NCBI RefSeq assembly: GCF_003626535.1 | Contig: NZ_RBAL01000023.1 | Coordinates: 1-64,000 of the forward strand | Source: Streptomyces hoynatensis | Lineage (GTDB): Bacteria; Actinomycetota; Actinomycetes; Streptomycetales; Streptomycetaceae | DNA: 64,000 bases | Direction: 5' to 3' | In this document: one piece after another, positions 17,696 to 27,404 of the stretch | Position numbering within the stretch: the first letter of the stretch is position 1 | Layout: the number at the start of each line of letters is the position of its first letter | Notes under the pieces: model-generated | Database searches by the model: none | What the model was told of the DNA's origin: nothing | The model's input: the letters and a program-made list of their open reading frames with translations, nothing else | Made by a program: the position numbers and the translations under genes

Positions 17696-18691
17696 ATGCA
17701 GGCGAAGCGCGTCTTCAGCGCATGTGTCGTGATATCGAGCCTTATGGCGCTGGCCGCCTGCTCGGTGTCCACCACCCCGGGCGGTGACGGAAACAAGGAC
17801 AACGCGGACAACGACGGACCCGTGTCCATCGGATTCAGCCTCGCGACCCAGCAGTCGCCCTTCTACGTCCAGCTGCGCGACGGCACCGAGCAGGCGGCCG
17901 AGGAGGCCGGGGCCGAGCTGTCCTTTGCCGACGCGGACGGGGACGTCGCCAAGCAGAACAACGACATCCAGGACCTCATCACCCGCGGCGTCGACATCCT
18001 GCTCGTCAACCCGGTGGACCCGCAGGGCGTCAGGGCCGGGCTCGCCGCCGCCGAGGCGGCGGGGGTCGAGGTCGTCACCGTGGACCGGCCGGTGCCGGAC
18101 GGGGCGACTGCCCAAGTGGGCCGCGACAACGAGGAGATGGGCCGGCTCGTCGGCGAGCGGGTGGCCGGGGAGCTCGGCGCGGACGGCGGCAAGATCATCG
18201 AGATCCGCGGCGACGCGGGCGGTGCGGTGGCGCGCGACAGGGGCGCGGGATTCCACGAGGCGCTCCAGGATGCGCCGGGCGTCGAGATCGTCGAGGGCCC
18301 CTACTGCAACTACATCCGCTCCGAGGCGGTCACCGCCATGCAGGACCTGATCCAGACCAACCCGGATGTGAAGGTCGTCTTCGCCCAGAACGACGACATG
18401 GCGCTCGGCGCCCTCCAGGTGCTGCGGGAGAACGGCCGCGACGACGTGCTGGTGGCCGGCATCGACGGGCTGATGGAGGCCGTCAACGCGATCGACGGCG
18501 GCGACCAGTACCTGGCCACCGCCCTCAACGACCCCATCGTGCTGGCCCAGAAGGCCGTCGACACCGCGGTGGCCCTCGGCCACGGCGAGGACGTCGAGGC
18601 GGAGATCGACGCCGGCACGGCGCTGGTCGACGACGAGAACTCGGCCGACCTCGTGGGCGACACCGTCTTCGCCTCGGGCGCCACCGAGTAA
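17696..18691 (+). CDS. Ribose-type ABC sugar-binding lipoprotein
   Basis: A 331-aa periplasmic-binding-protein-like lipoprotein with lipobox LAAC (Cys near residue 22). The mature part matches the RbsB family: SIGFSLATQQSPFYVQL at the start, DVAKQNNDIQDLITRGVDILLVNPVD, and DVKVVFAQNDDMALGALQ. It captures the sugar for the ABC transporter encoded downstream in the same operon. The start is supported by AGGAGG six bases upstream. It is the first gene, 76 bp after the nearer putative operator. The ligand cannot be deduced from sequence. Confidence 0.92.
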   Translation: MQAKRVFSACVVISSLMALAACSVSTTPGGDGNKDNADNDGPVSIGFSLATQQSPFYVQLRDGTEQAAEEAGAELSFADADGDVAKQNNDIQDLITRGVDILLVNPVDPQGVRAGLAAAEAAGVEVVTVDRPVPDGATAQVGRDNEEMGRLVGERVAGELGADGGKIIEIRGDAGGAVARDRGAGFHEALQDAPGVEIVEGPYCNYIRSEAVTAMQDLIQTNPDVKVVFAQNDDMALGALQVLRENGRDDVLVAGIDGLMEAVNAIDGGDQYLATALNDPIVLAQKAVDTAVALGHGEDVEAEIDAGTALVDDENSADLVGDTVFASGATE

Positions 18692-18773
18692 CCAGCCGCG
18701 CAGCTCCCGCACACGTCCCCGGGCCCGCCCCACCGGGCCACGGGCCACGGACCACGAAAGGAAACACACGATC

Positions 18774-19835
18774 ATGCCGGAGACCATGCGAGCCGCGGTG
18801 CTGCACGCCCCGGGCGACATCCGCACCGAGAACGTCCCGGTGCCGACACCCGCGCCGGACGAGGCACTGGTCCGCGTCGCCGCCTGCGGCGTCTGCGGCT
18901 CCGACATCGCGCGCATGCTCCGCGAGGGCGGCTCGTACCACCTGCCGCTGATCTGCGGGCACGAGTTCGCCGGGCACGTCGTCGCGCTGGGCGAGGAGGT
19001 GGCGGCCGCGGGCACCGTCCGCGAGGGCGACCTGGTGGCCGTGCCGCCGCTGATCCCCTGCCGCCGGTGCGCCTCCTGCGCCCAGGGCAACTTCAGCCTG
19101 TGCGAGGACTACGACTACTTCGGGAGCCGCCGCCCCGGCGCCTACGCCGAGTACGTGACCGTCCCCGCCGGGAACCTGATGGTGCTGCCCGCCGACCTCG
19201 ACCCGCGCGCCGCCGCCATGCTCGACCCGGCCGCCATCGCGCTGCACGCCGTCTGGCGGACCAAGCTGCGCCTCGGCCACCGCGTCGCGGTCATCGGCGC
19301 CGGGCCCATCGGCCTGTTCGCCATCCAGTGGGCGCGCCTGTCCGGCGCGAGCGAGGTGCTGTCCGTGGACGTCAGCGAGCAGAAGGCGGCCATGGCCCTG
19401 GAGGCCGGCGCCACGCACACGGCCACCACCCCCGAGCAGGCGCGCGAGCTGGCGGGGGACGGCTACGACGCCGTCGTCGAGTCCGCCGGGGTGCCCGCGA
19501 CCGCCGACCAGGCCGTCTCGCTGGCCGCCCGCCACGGCGAGGCGGTGTTCATCGGCATACCCCACGACCCGGTGGTCCTGCCGAAGGTGTCCTTCAGCAG
19601 CTTCCTGCGCCGCGAGGTCTCCCTGCACGGCGCGTGGAACTCCTTCTCCGCCCCCTTCCCCGGCGAGGAGTGGCGGGTGGCGGCGGCGGCCATGCACGAC
19701 GGGCGGCTGCGCTGGAAGTTCATGATCACCCACGAGCTCGGCCTCGACGCGCTGCCCACCACCCTGCACCAGCTCGGCGAGCGGTCGATCTTCAGCTCCA
19801 AGGTCCTCTTCCTCCCCGGCGGGGAACGGCCGTGA
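18774..19835 (+). CDS. Zinc-dependent polyol/sugar dehydrogenase (MDR family)
   Basis: The 353-aa medium-chain dehydrogenase has catalytic zinc ligands in CGVCGSD and GHEFAGH. A four-cysteine structural zinc lobe (CRRCASCAQGNFSLC) and a Rossmann motif VIGAGPIGLFAIQWAR follow. It resembles galactitol-1-phosphate, sorbitol and L-iditol dehydrogenases. In this operon it would oxidise an imported polyol, or a sugar derivative, before or after phosphorylation by the FGGY kinase. It overlaps the kinase gene by GTGA. Confidence 0.88.
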   Translation: MPETMRAAVLHAPGDIRTENVPVPTPAPDEALVRVAACGVCGSDIARMLREGGSYHLPLICGHEFAGHVVALGEEVAAAGTVREGDLVAVPPLIPCRRCASCAQGNFSLCEDYDYFGSRRPGAYAEYVTVPAGNLMVLPADLDPRAAAMLDPAAIALHAVWRTKLRLGHRVAVIGAGPIGLFAIQWARLSGASEVLSVDVSEQKAAMALEAGATHTATTPEQARELAGDGYDAVVESAGVPATADQAVSLAARHGEAVFIGIPHDPVVLPKVSFSSFLRREVSLHGAWNSFSAPFPGEEWRVAAAAMHDGRLRWKFMITHELGLDALPTTLHQLGERSIFSSKVLFLPGGERP

Positions 19836-21391
19836 CCGCCGGCGCCGGCGCCGCCCCCGGGCTGCTCGCCATCGACCTCGGCACCGAGAGCGCCAGGGTC
19901 GCGGTGTACGGGCCGGAGGGCACGCTGCTGGGCGAGAGCGCCAGCGGCTACCCGACCTCGTACCCGCGCCCCGGCTGGGCGGAGCAGAACCCGGAGGACT
20001 GGTGGGGCGCGGTGGTGACCGCGACGCGGGCGGCGCACGCCGCGGCAGGCGCCCCGCCCCTCGCCGGGGTGGCGGTGGCCACCACCGCCTCCACCGTGGC
20101 CGTACTCGACGCCGCGGGCCGCCCGTTGCGCCCGGCGCTGCTGTGGATGGACAGCCGGGCCAGCGTGGAGTCGGCGGACACCGCGGCCTGCACGCATCCG
20201 GTGCTGCGGTACGCGGGCGGCGGCGACGCCGTCGAATGGCTCGTGCCCAAGGCCATGTGGCTGGCCAGGCACGAACCGGACACGTACCGCGCCGCCGCGC
20301 GCATCACCGAGGCGGTCGACTACCTCGTGTGGCGCCTGACCGGCGAGTGGGCCGGCTCGCAGATGAACGCCGTCTGCAAGTGGAACCACGATCCGCTGGG
20401 CGGGGGCCTCCCCGAGGACCTGTACGCCGCGTTCGGGGTGCCCGACCTGCGGGAGAAGCTGCCGGGCCGCATCGTCCCCGTGGGCGACCCCATCGCCCCG
20501 CTCGGCCCGGCCGCCAGGGAGGAACTCGGCATCGCCCAGGCCGCCGTGGTCTCCTCGGGCGGCATCGACGCCCACCTCTCGCTGCTCGCCGTCGGCGGGC
20601 CGCGCGCCGGCCGGGTGTCCGTCGTCTCCGGCACCTCGACCGCGTTCGTCACCGAGATCGACGAGCCCGTCTTCCCGCCCACCGTGTGGGGCCCCTACCC
20701 GGACGCCCTCAGCCGGGGCCGCTGGCTGATCGAGGGCGGCCAGGTCACCTCGGGCTCCGTGCTGACCTGGGTCGGCGAGCAATTGCTCGGCCGCCCGCGG
20801 GAACGGCTCCCCGAGCTGATCGCGCGGGCCGCCGCGCTGCCCCCGGGCGACCACGGCCTCGTCGTGCTGGACTACTTCATGGGGAACCGCACCCCGCTGC
20901 GCGACCCGCGGCTGCGCGGCGCCGTCCTCGGCCTGACGGCCGGAACGCTGCCCGAGGAGGTCTACCGGGCGGCGGTCGAAGGAGTCGCCTACGGCACCAG
21001 GCAGGTGCTGGAGTCGTTCGTCGCGGGCGGCGTGCCGGTGGACGAGGTGTTCGTCTCCGGCGGCATCAGGCACAATCCGCTGTGGCTGCGCGCCACCGCG
21101 GACGCCGTGGGCAGGCCGCTGCGCCTGGTCCGCGGCGGCAACCTGACGCTGCGCGCCTGCGCGGTCATCGCCGCGGCCGGCGTCGGCGGCGGCGCGGCAC
21201 GGCTGAACGAGCTGGCCGCGGCCTTCGCCCCGGAGTTCGAACTCGTCGAGCCCGACCCCGGCACCCAGGACCGCTACGAGCGCGGCTACGCCGACTACCT
21301 GCTGGCCACCGAGGCCACCCGGCCCGTGGCGCACCGGCTCAGCGCGCCCGACCGGGCCCTGGGCTCCTCCCCCGCGGGCAGGCGGCCATGA
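19832..21391 (+). CDS. FGGY-family carbohydrate kinase (xylulokinase-like)
   Basis: The true start is GTG 19832, overlapping the dehydrogenase stop. The product is 519 aa. The N-terminal FGGY ATPase motif is LLAIDLGTESARVAVYG, the family GWAEQNPEDWW block follows, and the C-terminal signature VDEVFVSGGIRHNPLWLRATADAVGRP is present. It phosphorylates a pentose, ketose or polyol; xylulose, ribulose or an analogue are candidates. Together with a SorC regulator and a ribose-type importer it also recalls LsrK. It overlaps the regulator gene by ATGA. Confidence 0.88.
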   Translation: MTAGAGAAPGLLAIDLGTESARVAVYGPEGTLLGESASGYPTSYPRPGWAEQNPEDWWGAVVTATRAAHAAAGAPPLAGVAVATTASTVAVLDAAGRPLRPALLWMDSRASVESADTAACTHPVLRYAGGGDAVEWLVPKAMWLARHEPDTYRAAARITEAVDYLVWRLTGEWAGSQMNAVCKWNHDPLGGGLPEDLYAAFGVPDLREKLPGRIVPVGDPIAPLGPAAREELGIAQAAVVSSGGIDAHLSLLAVGGPRAGRVSVVSGTSTAFVTEIDEPVFPPTVWGPYPDALSRGRWLIEGGQVTSGSVLTWVGEQLLGRPRERLPELIARAAALPPGDHGLVVLDYFMGNRTPLRDPRLRGAVLGLTAGTLPEEVYRAAVEGVAYGTRQVLESFVAGGVPVDEVFVSGGIRHNPLWLRATADAVGRPLRLVRGGNLTLRACAVIAAAGVGGGAARLNELAAAFAPEFELVEPDPGTQDRYERGYADYLLATEATRPVAHRLSAPDRALGSSPAGRRP

Positions 21392-22353
21392 CCGGCGCGC
21401 CCGACCTCGACCTGCTCTACCGGGTCGCCGTCCTGTACTACGAGCACAACCGCACCCAGGAACAGATCGGGGAGGAACTCCACTTCACCCGCTGGAAGGT
21501 GGGCCGCCTGCTGTCGGAGGCGCGGGAGGCCGGCATCGTCAGGATCGAGGTGCTGCACCCCAAGACCCGGATGCGGGACCTGGAGGAGCGGCTGACCCTG
21601 ACCTTCGGGCTGCGGGACGCCGTCGTGGTGGCCAGTTCCGCCGCCGAGGACGACGAGGCCCTGCGGGCCAGGGTCGCCGAGGCGGGCGCGGACTACCTGG
21701 CCAGGCTGCGGCCCTCGCCGCGGCTGCTCGGCGTCTCCTGGGGCCGCACGCTGGACCGGCTCGCCCACTCGCTTGTCCCCGGCTGGGCGAACGGCGTCCA
21801 CGTGGTGCAGATCAACGGCGGACTCAGCCGCTCCCTGCGCCCCAGCTCCGCCCAGGACATGGCCAGCCGGATCGCGCACCAGGGCCGCGGCACCGTCACC
21901 GTGCTGCCCACCCCGGCGATCGTCGAACAGGAGGCCACCCGGCGGCTGCTGGAGGGCGACCCCGCCGTGGCCGAGGTGCTGGCGCAGGCGGCGGCGGCCG
22001 ACACCGCCCTGTTCAGCCCGGGCGGGGTCGACCAGGACTCGGTGCTGGTCGGCTCCGGCTACCTGGGCGCCGACGACCTCGCCAGGCTGACCGAGGCCGG
22101 CGCCGTCGGCGACGTCGCCGGCCGGTTCATCGACGCCGCGGGGCGCGTCGTCGACCCGGAACTCGACGCCAGAACGCTGGGCGTGCCGCTGGACGTGCTG
22201 CGCGCACGGCCCGTCTCCGTGGCCGTCGTCTCCGGCGTCGCCAAGCACGCGGTGTGCGCCGCCGTGGTCACCAGCGGCCTGTGCAACACCCTCGTCACCG
22301 ACGACTACACCGCTTCCCATCTACTCGACCCCGACGCCTGCGAGGACCGGTGA
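21388..22353 (+). CDS. SorC/DeoR-like sugar-responsive regulator
   Basis: The 321-aa protein has an N-terminal helix-turn-helix (NRTQEQIGEELHFTRWKVGRLLSEARE) and a C-terminal sugar-binding domain of the SorC family (LLGVSWGRTL, LFSPGGVDQDSVLV, KHAVCAAVVTSGLCNTLVTD). These regulators bind phosphorylated sugars. It is encoded inside the operon, overlapping the kinase gene, so it is the obvious local regulator. The inverted repeats at 17574-17620 are candidate binding sites. LsrR belongs to the same family. Confidence 0.92.
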   Translation: MTGAPDLDLLYRVAVLYYEHNRTQEQIGEELHFTRWKVGRLLSEAREAGIVRIEVLHPKTRMRDLEERLTLTFGLRDAVVVASSAAEDDEALRARVAEAGADYLARLRPSPRLLGVSWGRTLDRLAHSLVPGWANGVHVVQINGGLSRSLRPSSAQDMASRIAHQGRGTVTVLPTPAIVEQEATRRLLEGDPAVAEVLAQAAAADTALFSPGGVDQDSVLVGSGYLGADDLARLTEAGAVGDVAGRFIDAAGRVVDPELDARTLGVPLDVLRARPVSVAVVSGVAKHAVCAAVVTSGLCNTLVTDDYTASHLLDPDACEDR

Positions 22354-22360
22354 GCGCACC

Positions 22361-23935
22361 ATGAACGAAGCGCACGAGACACGGAGGGCGGACGGCACCG
22401 GGACCGCGCGGGCGGCCGCCCCGGCCCCGCGGCCGCCGCGGCTGACGATGCGCGGCATCGTCAAACGCTTCCCGGGCACCCGCGCCCTCGACCACGCGGA
22501 ACTGACCGTGCGCGGCGGGGAGACGCACTGCCTGCTCGGCGAGAACGGCGCCGGCAAGAGCACCCTGATGAAGGTGCTCGCCGGCTCGCACCAGCCCGAC
22601 GAGGGCGAGATCCTCATCGACGGCGAACGCGTCTCCCTCTCCAGCCCCCAGCAGGGGCTCGCCGCCGGCATCGCGGTCATCTACCAGGAACTCGACCTGG
22701 TCCCCGACCTGACGGTCGCCCAGAACCTGCTGCTCGGCCGCGCCCCCACCCGCGGGCCGATCGTCCGCGGCAGGCGGCGCATCGAACTCGCCAGGGCCGC
22801 CATCGCCCGCGTCGGCGGCGACTTCCCCGTCACCGCCAAGGTGCGCGACCTGCCCATCGCGGCCCAGCAGTTGACCGCCATCGCCAAGGCGCTGACCAGC
22901 GACGCGCGGATCATCGTGATGGACGAGCCCTCGGCCACCCTCGGCGAGGAGGACCTGCGGAAGGTGTTCGCGCTGGTCCGCTCGCTCACCGCGGAGGGCC
23001 GCTCCGTCATCTACATCTCGCACCGCATGGACGAGGTGATGGAGATCGGCGACCGCGCCACCGTGCTGCGCGACGGCCGCACGGTCGCCGTCCGCGAGCT
23101 CGCCGAGACCACCGCGGCCGAACTCGTCTCCGACATGATCGGCGAGTCCCGCGAACTGGTGGGCACCGTGGACCGCCCGCGGCCCGAGGGCCCGCCGCTG
23201 CTGGAGATCCGCAGCGTGCACCGCGAGGGACTCATCGACGTGCAGGGCATCGAGGTGCGGGCCGGCGAGGTCGTCGGCCTCGCCGGGCTCGGCGGGGCGG
23301 GCCGCACCACCCTGCTCAGGTCCCTGTTCGGCGACGGGCACGCGGCGGTTTCGCTGCGCCTCGCGGGCGCCGAGGTGCGGCTGCACAGCCCGGCCGCCGC
23401 GGTGCGGGCCGGCCTGGCGCTGGTGCCCGAGAGCCGCAAGGAACAGGGCCTGATGCTCGGCCTCTCCGTCGGCCGCAACGCCGGCATCGCCTCGCTGGGC
23501 CGGCCGCCGTGGCTGGCGCCCCGCCGCGCCGGGCGGCGCGCCTCGGCGGACGCGCTGTCCGGGCTCGGCGTGCGGCACGCCTCCGCCGACCAGCTGGTCG
23601 GACAGCTGTCGGGCGGCAACCAGCAGAAGGTGGTGCTGGCCAAGTGGATCAGCCGCGGCGGCCTGCGCGTCCTGCTGCTCGACGAGCCGACCCGCGGCCT
23701 CGACGTGGGGGCCAAGGCCGATCTCTACCGGCAGGTCAGGAAGCTCGCCGACGAGGGCGTCGCGGTGCTGCTCGCCAGCAGCGAACTCACCGAGCTGACC
23801 GCCAACACCGACCTCGTCTGGGTGCTGTACGAGGGCCGCAACGTGGCCTGCTTCGACCCGCGCACGACCGCCGAGCGCGACATCGCCCACACCGTCATCA
23901 CCGGAACGTCCCCCGATTCTGGAGCAACACCATGA
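22361..23935 (+). CDS. Sugar ABC transporter ATPase (RbsA/MglA type, double domain)
   Basis: A 524-aa protein with two fused ABC domains. The first has Walker A GENGAGKSTLMKVL, YQELDLVPDLTV and MDEPSATL. The second has a degenerate A-site GLGGAGRTTLL, signature SGGNQQKVVLAKWI and LDEPTRGLD. The degenerate second half is normal in this family. It overlaps the permease gene by ATGA and energises import of the sugar bound by the lipoprotein encoded at 17696. Confidence 0.93.
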   Translation: MNEAHETRRADGTGTARAAAPAPRPPRLTMRGIVKRFPGTRALDHAELTVRGGETHCLLGENGAGKSTLMKVLAGSHQPDEGEILIDGERVSLSSPQQGLAAGIAVIYQELDLVPDLTVAQNLLLGRAPTRGPIVRGRRRIELARAAIARVGGDFPVTAKVRDLPIAAQQLTAIAKALTSDARIIVMDEPSATLGEEDLRKVFALVRSLTAEGRSVIYISHRMDEVMEIGDRATVLRDGRTVAVRELAETTAAELVSDMIGESRELVGTVDRPRPEGPPLLEIRSVHREGLIDVQGIEVRAGEVVGLAGLGGAGRTTLLRSLFGDGHAAVSLRLAGAEVRLHSPAAAVRAGLALVPESRKEQGLMLGLSVGRNAGIASLGRPPWLAPRRAGRRASADALSGLGVRHASADQLVGQLSGGNQQKVVLAKWISRGGLRVLLLDEPTRGLDVGAKADLYRQVRKLADEGVAVLLASSELTELTANTDLVWVLYEGRNVACFDPRTTAERDIAHTVITGTSPDSGATP

Positions 23936-24987
23936 CCACACCATCCTCCGGGCCGAAGACGGCCTGGCAGGCAGCGCCGTCCGCGGCGGGAACGGGGCCC
24001 GGCGGCTCCGGGCCCGCCGAAGCGGCCAGGGCACTGCTGCGCGGCCGTGGCGCCGAACTCGTCGTCAAGTTCAACCTGGTGCTCGTCTTCCTGGTGCTGT
24101 GCGCCGTGGCCAGCGTGCTGGCGCCCGAGTTCCTCACCACCCGCAACCTGTCGAACCTCCTCCAGCAGTCCGCGCTGACGGGCATCGTGGCCATCGGCAT
24201 GACCCTGGTCGTCCTGACCTCGGGCATCGACCTGTCGGTGGGCAGCGTCGCCGCCTTCGGCGGGATGACCGTGGCCCTGCTGATGGACCACGACATGAAC
24301 TACGTGCTCGCCATGCTCATCAGCCTGGCCGCGGGGGCCGGCTTCGGCGCGATCATGGGCGGCCTGTCCGCCTACCTGACGCTGCCGGCGTTCATGACCA
24401 CCCTGGCCGGGCTCACCGCCATCCGGGGCCTGGCCTACCTGCTGTCCGACGGCGAACCCGTGAACGCCGACCAGTCGCACACCTTCCAGCTCATCGGCGG
24501 CGGGTTCATCGGCACCATCCCCATCGCGGGACTCATCTTCCTCGGCGTCACCATCCTGGCCGCGCTGGTGCTGCGCGGCACCACCTTCGGCGAGTACGTC
24601 TACGCGGTCGGCAGCAACAAGGAGGCCGCCCGGCTCTCCGGACTGCCGGTCCGCGGGGTCATCACCGCCGTCTTCGCCATCTCCGGCGCCCTCGCGGCGC
24701 TGTCCGGGGTCCTGCTGACCTCGCGGCTGACCATCGGCCAGCCCACCGCGTTCGACGGCCTGGAACTCGACGCCATCGCCGCCGTCGTGCTCGGCGGCAC
24801 CAACCTCTTCGGCGGGCGGGGCGGCGTGCTCGGCACCTTCGTCGCCGTGCTGCTGCTGTCCGTCGTGCGCAACCTGTGCAACCTGATGGGCCTCGACTCC
24901 TTCTTCCAGATGGTCGTCACCGGGCTCATCCTCGTGGTCGCGCTGATCCTCAACGTGACGATAGAGAAGCGGGGTTCCCGTGCCTGA
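23932..24987 (+). CDS. Sugar ABC transporter permease (RbsC type)
   Basis: The 351-aa membrane protein has about eight to ten helices. The RbsC-family motifs are GMTLVVLTSGIDLSVGS and YAVGSNKEAARLSG, plus AVVLGGTNLFGGRG near the end. Only one permease gene is present, so it probably acts as a homodimer. An Ala/Gly/Pro-rich 35-residue N-terminal extension precedes helix 1. It overlaps deoC by 8 bp. Confidence 0.93.
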   Translation: MTTPSSGPKTAWQAAPSAAGTGPGGSGPAEAARALLRGRGAELVVKFNLVLVFLVLCAVASVLAPEFLTTRNLSNLLQQSALTGIVAIGMTLVVLTSGIDLSVGSVAAFGGMTVALLMDHDMNYVLAMLISLAAGAGFGAIMGGLSAYLTLPAFMTTLAGLTAIRGLAYLLSDGEPVNADQSHTFQLIGGGFIGTIPIAGLIFLGVTILAALVLRGTTFGEYVYAVGSNKEAARLSGLPVRGVITAVFAISGALAALSGVLLTSRLTIGQPTAFDGLELDAIAAVVLGGTNLFGGRGGVLGTFVAVLLLSVVRNLCNLMGLDSFFQMVVTGLILVVALILNVTIEKRGSRA

Positions 24988-25924
24988 CACAGCGACCTTC
25001 CCCGGCCCGGGAGCGAGCAACGCGGCGTGGCGCGCCTTCCTCCACGGCCTGCCGGGCGTCGACGCGGTCGGCCTCCAGGAGCGCGCGGCCCGGCTGGGCA
25101 CGCGGTCGATCAAGGAGTCGGCGAAGGGCTTCGCGATCGACACGGCGATCTCCATGATCGACCTCACCACCCTGGAGGGCGCCGACACGCCCGGCAGGGT
25201 GCGGGCACTGTGCGCCAAGGCCGCGGGCCCCGAGCCCACCGACCGCTCGGTGCCCAGGGCGGCGGCGGTCTGCGTCTACCCGGACCTGGTGGGCACCGCG
25301 GTGGAGGCGCTGCGCGGCACCGGCGTCGCCGTGGCCTCGGTGGCCACCGCCTTCCCCTCGGGGCGCGCCCCCCTGGAGGCCAAGCTCGTGGACACCAGGG
25401 CGGCCGTGGCGGCGGGCGCCGCCGAGATCGACATGGTGATCGACCGCGGCGCGTTCCTCGCCGGCGACTACCTGGCGGTCTTCGAGGAGATCGCGGCGAT
25501 CCGGGAGGCGTGCGGCGACGCGCACCTGAAGGTCATCCTGGAGACCGGGGAGCTGGTGACCTACGACAACATCCGGCGCGCCTGCTGGCTGGCGATGCTG
25601 GCGGGGGCCGACTTCGTCAAGACCTCGACCGGGAAGGTCGCGGTGAACGCCACCCCGGCCAACACCCTGCTGCTGCTCCTGGCGGTGCGGGACTTCCTGG
25701 CGGCCACCGGGCGCCAGGTGGGGGTCAAGGCGGCGGGCGGGATACGCACCTCGAAGGACGCGGTGAAGTACCTCGTGCTGGTCAACGAGACCGTGGGCCC
25801 CGCCTGGCTGACGCCGCGGTGGTTCCGCCTGGGCGCCTCAAGTCTGTTGAACGACCTGCTGATGCAGCGGCACAAGCTGCGCACCGGCTCGTACTCCGGG
25901 CCCGACTACGTGACGGTGGACTGA
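24980..25924 (+). CDS. deoC: Deoxyribose-phosphate aldolase
   Basis: A 314-aa class I aldolase. Schiff-base Lys214 is in FVKTSTGK, the second Lys250 in GVKAAGGIRTS, and Asp151 in EIDMVID; all three catalytic residues of DeoC are kept. The reaction splits 2-deoxyribose-5-phosphate into acetaldehyde and glyceraldehyde-3-phosphate. It begins with GTG inside the end of the permease gene. The adjacent aldehyde dehydrogenase could remove the acetaldehyde. A broader aldolase substrate, given the dehydrogenase and kinase in the operon, is possible. Confidence 0.93.
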   Translation: MPDTATFPGPGASNAAWRAFLHGLPGVDAVGLQERAARLGTRSIKESAKGFAIDTAISMIDLTTLEGADTPGRVRALCAKAAGPEPTDRSVPRAAAVCVYPDLVGTAVEALRGTGVAVASVATAFPSGRAPLEAKLVDTRAAVAAGAAEIDMVIDRGAFLAGDYLAVFEEIAAIREACGDAHLKVILETGELVTYDNIRRACWLAMLAGADFVKTSTGKVAVNATPANTLLLLLAVRDFLAATGRQVGVKAAGGIRTSKDAVKYLVLVNETVGPAWLTPRWFRLGASSLLNDLLMQRHKLRTGSYSGPDYVTVD

Positions 25925-25928
25925 ACTG

Positions 25929-27404
25929 ATGCCTGAACCCACGCCTGAACCCACGCCCGCCCCGCGGGCGGAGAACCCCTTCGCCTACAGCCCGGCCCCG
26001 CAGTCCGCTTCGGTGGCCGCCCTCGCCCCCTCCTACGGGCTGTTCATCGACGGCGAGTTCCGTCCCGCGGCGGACGGCCGGGTGTTCAAGACGGTCGCCC
26101 CCGCCTCCGAGGAGGCGCTGTCCGAGGTGGCCGAGGCCGGCCAGGAGGACGTGGCCGCCGCCGTCGCCGCCGCCCGGGCGGCCTTCCCCGCCTGGTCGGC
26201 GCTGCCGGGGGCGGAACGCGCCAAGTACCTCTTCCGGATCGCCCGCCTGATCCAGGAGCGGTCCCGGGAGCTGGCGGTGCTGGAGTCCCTGGACAACGGC
26301 AAGCCGATCCGCGAGTCGCGGGACGTGGACCTGCCGCTGGTGGCCGCGCACTTCTTCTACTACGCCGGCTGGGCGGACAAGCTGGAGCACGCGGGATTCG
26401 GGCCGCGGCCGCGCCCGCTGGGGGTGGCCGGGCAGGTCATTCCCTGGAACTTCCCGCTGCTGATGCTCGCCTGGAAGGTCGCCCCCGCGCTGGCCTGCGG
26501 GAACACCGTCGTCCTCAAGCCGGCCGAGACCACCCCGCTGACCGCGCTCAGGTTCGCCGAGATCTGCGTCCAGGCCGGCCTGCCGCGCGGCGTGGTCAAC
26601 ATCCTCACCGGCGACGGCGCCGCGGGCGCCGCCCTGGTGGCCCACCCCGGCGTCGACAAGGTGGCCTTCACCGGCTCCACCGCGGTCGGCCGCGAGATCG
26701 CCCGCACGGTCGCGGGCAGCCGCAAGCGGCTCACCCTGGAACTGGGCGGCAAGGCGGCGAACATCGTCTTCGAGGACGCGCCGGTGGACCAGGCCGTCGA
26801 GGGCATCGTGGACGGCATCTTCTTCAACCAGGGCCACGTGTGCTGCGCGGGATCGCGCCTGCTGGTGCAGGAGTCGGTGGCCGAGGAGGTGGTCGCCGCG
26901 CTGAAGGAGCGGATGCGCACCCTCCGGGTGGGGGACCCGCTGGACAAGAACACCGACATCGGCGCCGTCAACTCCGCCGCGCAGCTCGCCCGCATCAGCG
27001 AGCTCGCCGCGGCCGGCGAGGCGGAGGGGGCCGAGCGCTGGTCGCCCCCCTGTGAACTGCCCGAGACCGGCTGGTGGTTCGCGCCGACGCTGTTCACGCA
27101 CGTCTCGCAGGCGCACCGGATCGCCCGCGAGGAGATCTTCGGGCCCGTGCTGTCGGTGCTGACCTTCCGCACGCCCGAGGAGGCCGTCGCGAAGGCCAAC
27201 AACACCCCCTACGGGCTGTCCGCCGGCATCTGGACCGAGAAGGGCTCCCGCATCCTGTGGATGGCCGACAGGCTGCGGGCCGGCGTCGTCTGGGCCAACA
27301 CCTTCAACAAGTTCGATCCCACCTCGCCCTTCGGCGGCTACCAGGAGTCCGGCTACGGCCGGGAGGGCGGCCGGCACGGACTGGAGGCGTACCTCAATGC
27401 CTGA
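25929..27404 (+). CDS. NAD(P)-dependent aldehyde dehydrogenase
   Basis: The 491-aa enzyme has the standard ALDH layout. The cofactor region is IPWNFPLLMLAWKVAPALACGNTVVLKP, with FTGSTAVGREI, general base Glu271 (LTLELGGK) and nucleophile Cys305 (FFNQGHVCCAGSR). It starts four bases after the deoC stop. The likely substrate is acetaldehyde from DeoC or an aldose/aldehyde intermediate of the pathway. It overlaps the next gene, a truncated homologue, by 8 bp. Confidence 0.92.
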   Translation: MPEPTPEPTPAPRAENPFAYSPAPQSASVAALAPSYGLFIDGEFRPAADGRVFKTVAPASEEALSEVAEAGQEDVAAAVAAARAAFPAWSALPGAERAKYLFRIARLIQERSRELAVLESLDNGKPIRESRDVDLPLVAAHFFYYAGWADKLEHAGFGPRPRPLGVAGQVIPWNFPLLMLAWKVAPALACGNTVVLKPAETTPLTALRFAEICVQAGLPRGVVNILTGDGAAGAALVAHPGVDKVAFTGSTAVGREIARTVAGSRKRLTLELGGKAANIVFEDAPVDQAVEGIVDGIFFNQGHVCCAGSRLLVQESVAEEVVAALKERMRTLRVGDPLDKNTDIGAVNSAAQLARISELAAAGEAEGAERWSPPCELPETGWWFAPTLFTHVSQAHRIAREEIFGPVLSVLTFRTPEEAVAKANNTPYGLSAGIWTEKGSRILWMADRLRAGVVWANTFNKFDPTSPFGGYQESGYGREGGRHGLEAYLNA